Origin: Betaproteobacteria bacterium
GTDB lineage: Bacteria > Pseudomonadota > Gammaproteobacteria > Burkholderiales > CAIKXV01
Direction: 5' to 3'
Assembly (NCBI GenBank): GCA_947456915.1
Contig: CANGUQ010000236.1
Location: 1-6,266, forward strand
Length of the DNA stretch: 6,266 bases
The notes beneath the pieces are model-generated. The model did no database searches. It was not told the origin of the DNA and saw nothing but the letters and a program-made list of their open reading frames with translations. Made by a program: the position numbers and the translations under genes. This document shows, in pieces, positions 5,989 through 6,266 of this stretch; positions within the stretch are counted from its first letter, which is position 1; each line of letters begins with the position of its first letter.

Positions 5989-6030
5989 GCGCTGGCGCAG
6001 GCGACGTGCAGCGCCGGTTTCAGCCAGCGC
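5989..6030 (-). repeat. 8-bp inverted repeat spanning the stop of the upstream MmgE/PrpD gene
   Basis: GCGCTGGC (5989-5996) and GCCAGCGC (6023-6030) are perfect inverted copies 26 nt apart. An inner GGCG/CGCC pair (6000-6003 and 6012-6015) could extend the stem. The stop codon at 6020-6022 is inside the loop. No U-tract follows in the direction of transcription, so this is at most a structured 3' end or part of a Rho-dependent terminator. Confidence 0.4.
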
Positions 6031-6266
6031 CCGAGAGTGCAAGGGTACGGCAGTCCTGTACCTGCTCGAGCGCGGCGAGCTGGTCGAGCAGACGGCGTGC
6101 GCCCGGGAAGGCTCCCGCCATGCGCAGGAACTTCTCGCTCAGTTCGTCGTCGGACAGCGGATTGCCCGGCGTGCCCTTGAACTCGTCCGCGAAGCGCTCG
6201 AAGCGGCGACCGTCCTTCAGCTCGACGACGATGCGGCTGGCCCAGGTCGAGCGCGCGGCCAGCGCG
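6020..6266 (-). CDS. C-terminal part of a third MmgE/PrpD-family protein (cut by the window edge)
   Basis: An open frame enters from the right edge and gives 81 residues before TGA at 6020-6022. It reads RIVVELKDGRRFERF (11-25), then FKGTPGNPLSDDELSEKF (29-46), which matches the C-terminal small domain of MmgE/PrpD proteins: a beta strand with an L-x-D-G turn, then 'kGxpxNPLsxeELxxKF'. Codons end mostly in G or C. The start and active site lie outside the window. It is a third family member, different in sequence from both copies downstream, and is separated from the hydrolase by 125 nt with structured and repetitive DNA, so it may be in the same operon or in a preceding one. Confidence 0.82.
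   Translation of the reverse strand, partial: ALAARSTWASRIVVELKDGRRFERFADEFKGTPGNPLSDDELSEKFLRMAGAFPGARRLLDQLAALEQVQDCRTLALSGAG

Noticed and set aside
5895..6019. Sigma-70 promoter for the operon
   Set aside because: I could not find a convincing -35/-10 pair on the minus strand; a promoter for a GC-rich organism may be present but cannot be supported by eye.
5893..6180. Plus-strand frame of 95 codons through the 8-mer repeat
   Set aside because: The repetitive peptide comes from the tandem repeat, the rest is antisense to the MmgE/PrpD C-terminus, and no family is recognisable.

Overview
The window is very GC-rich, and almost every real codon ends in G or C. It carries a run of genes all on the minus strand: MmgE/PrpD-family proteins, a polysaccharide-deacetylase-fold hydrolase, and two periplasmic Bug/TctC solute-binding proteins. 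Expanded families of 'orphan' Bug proteins beside catabolic genes are typical of Burkholderiales (Bordetella, Achromobacter, Cupriavidus, Variovorax type), so a betaproteobacterium is the best guess. This is inferred from gene content and composition only.

Layout in the direction of transcription (right to left): the C-terminal 81 residues of one MmgE/PrpD protein enter from the right edge and stop at 6020. A 125-nt intergenic region follows, holding an 8-bp inverted repeat and a striking tandem repeat of the 8-mer TGCGGTGG (five full copies). Next come the allantoinase/imidase-like hydrolase (5010-5894), a Bug protein (4009-5013), an MmgE/PrpD protein with the usual active-site residues (2624-4012), and a second, very divergent MmgE/PrpD protein (1224-2627). 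These four genes are joined by three successive 4-nt stop/start overlaps (GTGA, ATGA, ATGA), so they form one tightly coupled translational unit. After an 85-nt gap with a strong hairpin and a new Shine-Dalgarno comes a second Bug protein (110-1138, probably starting at TTG). After a 58-nt gap with an 18-nt palindrome, the first 17 codons of another gene run off the left edge.

Taken together this looks like a catabolic operon for a small organic acid or cyclic amide/imide. The Bug proteins would capture carboxylated substrates in the periplasm, the NodB-fold hydrolase would open a cyclic amide or imide (or cleave an amide) in the cytoplasm, and the MmgE/PrpD enzymes would dehydrate, decarboxylate or epimerise the resulting acid. 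The substrate cannot be read from the sequence. No TctA/TctB membrane subunit, regulator, mobile element, CRISPR array, tRNA or rRNA gene is visible. No stretch longer than 300 bases lacks a gene.
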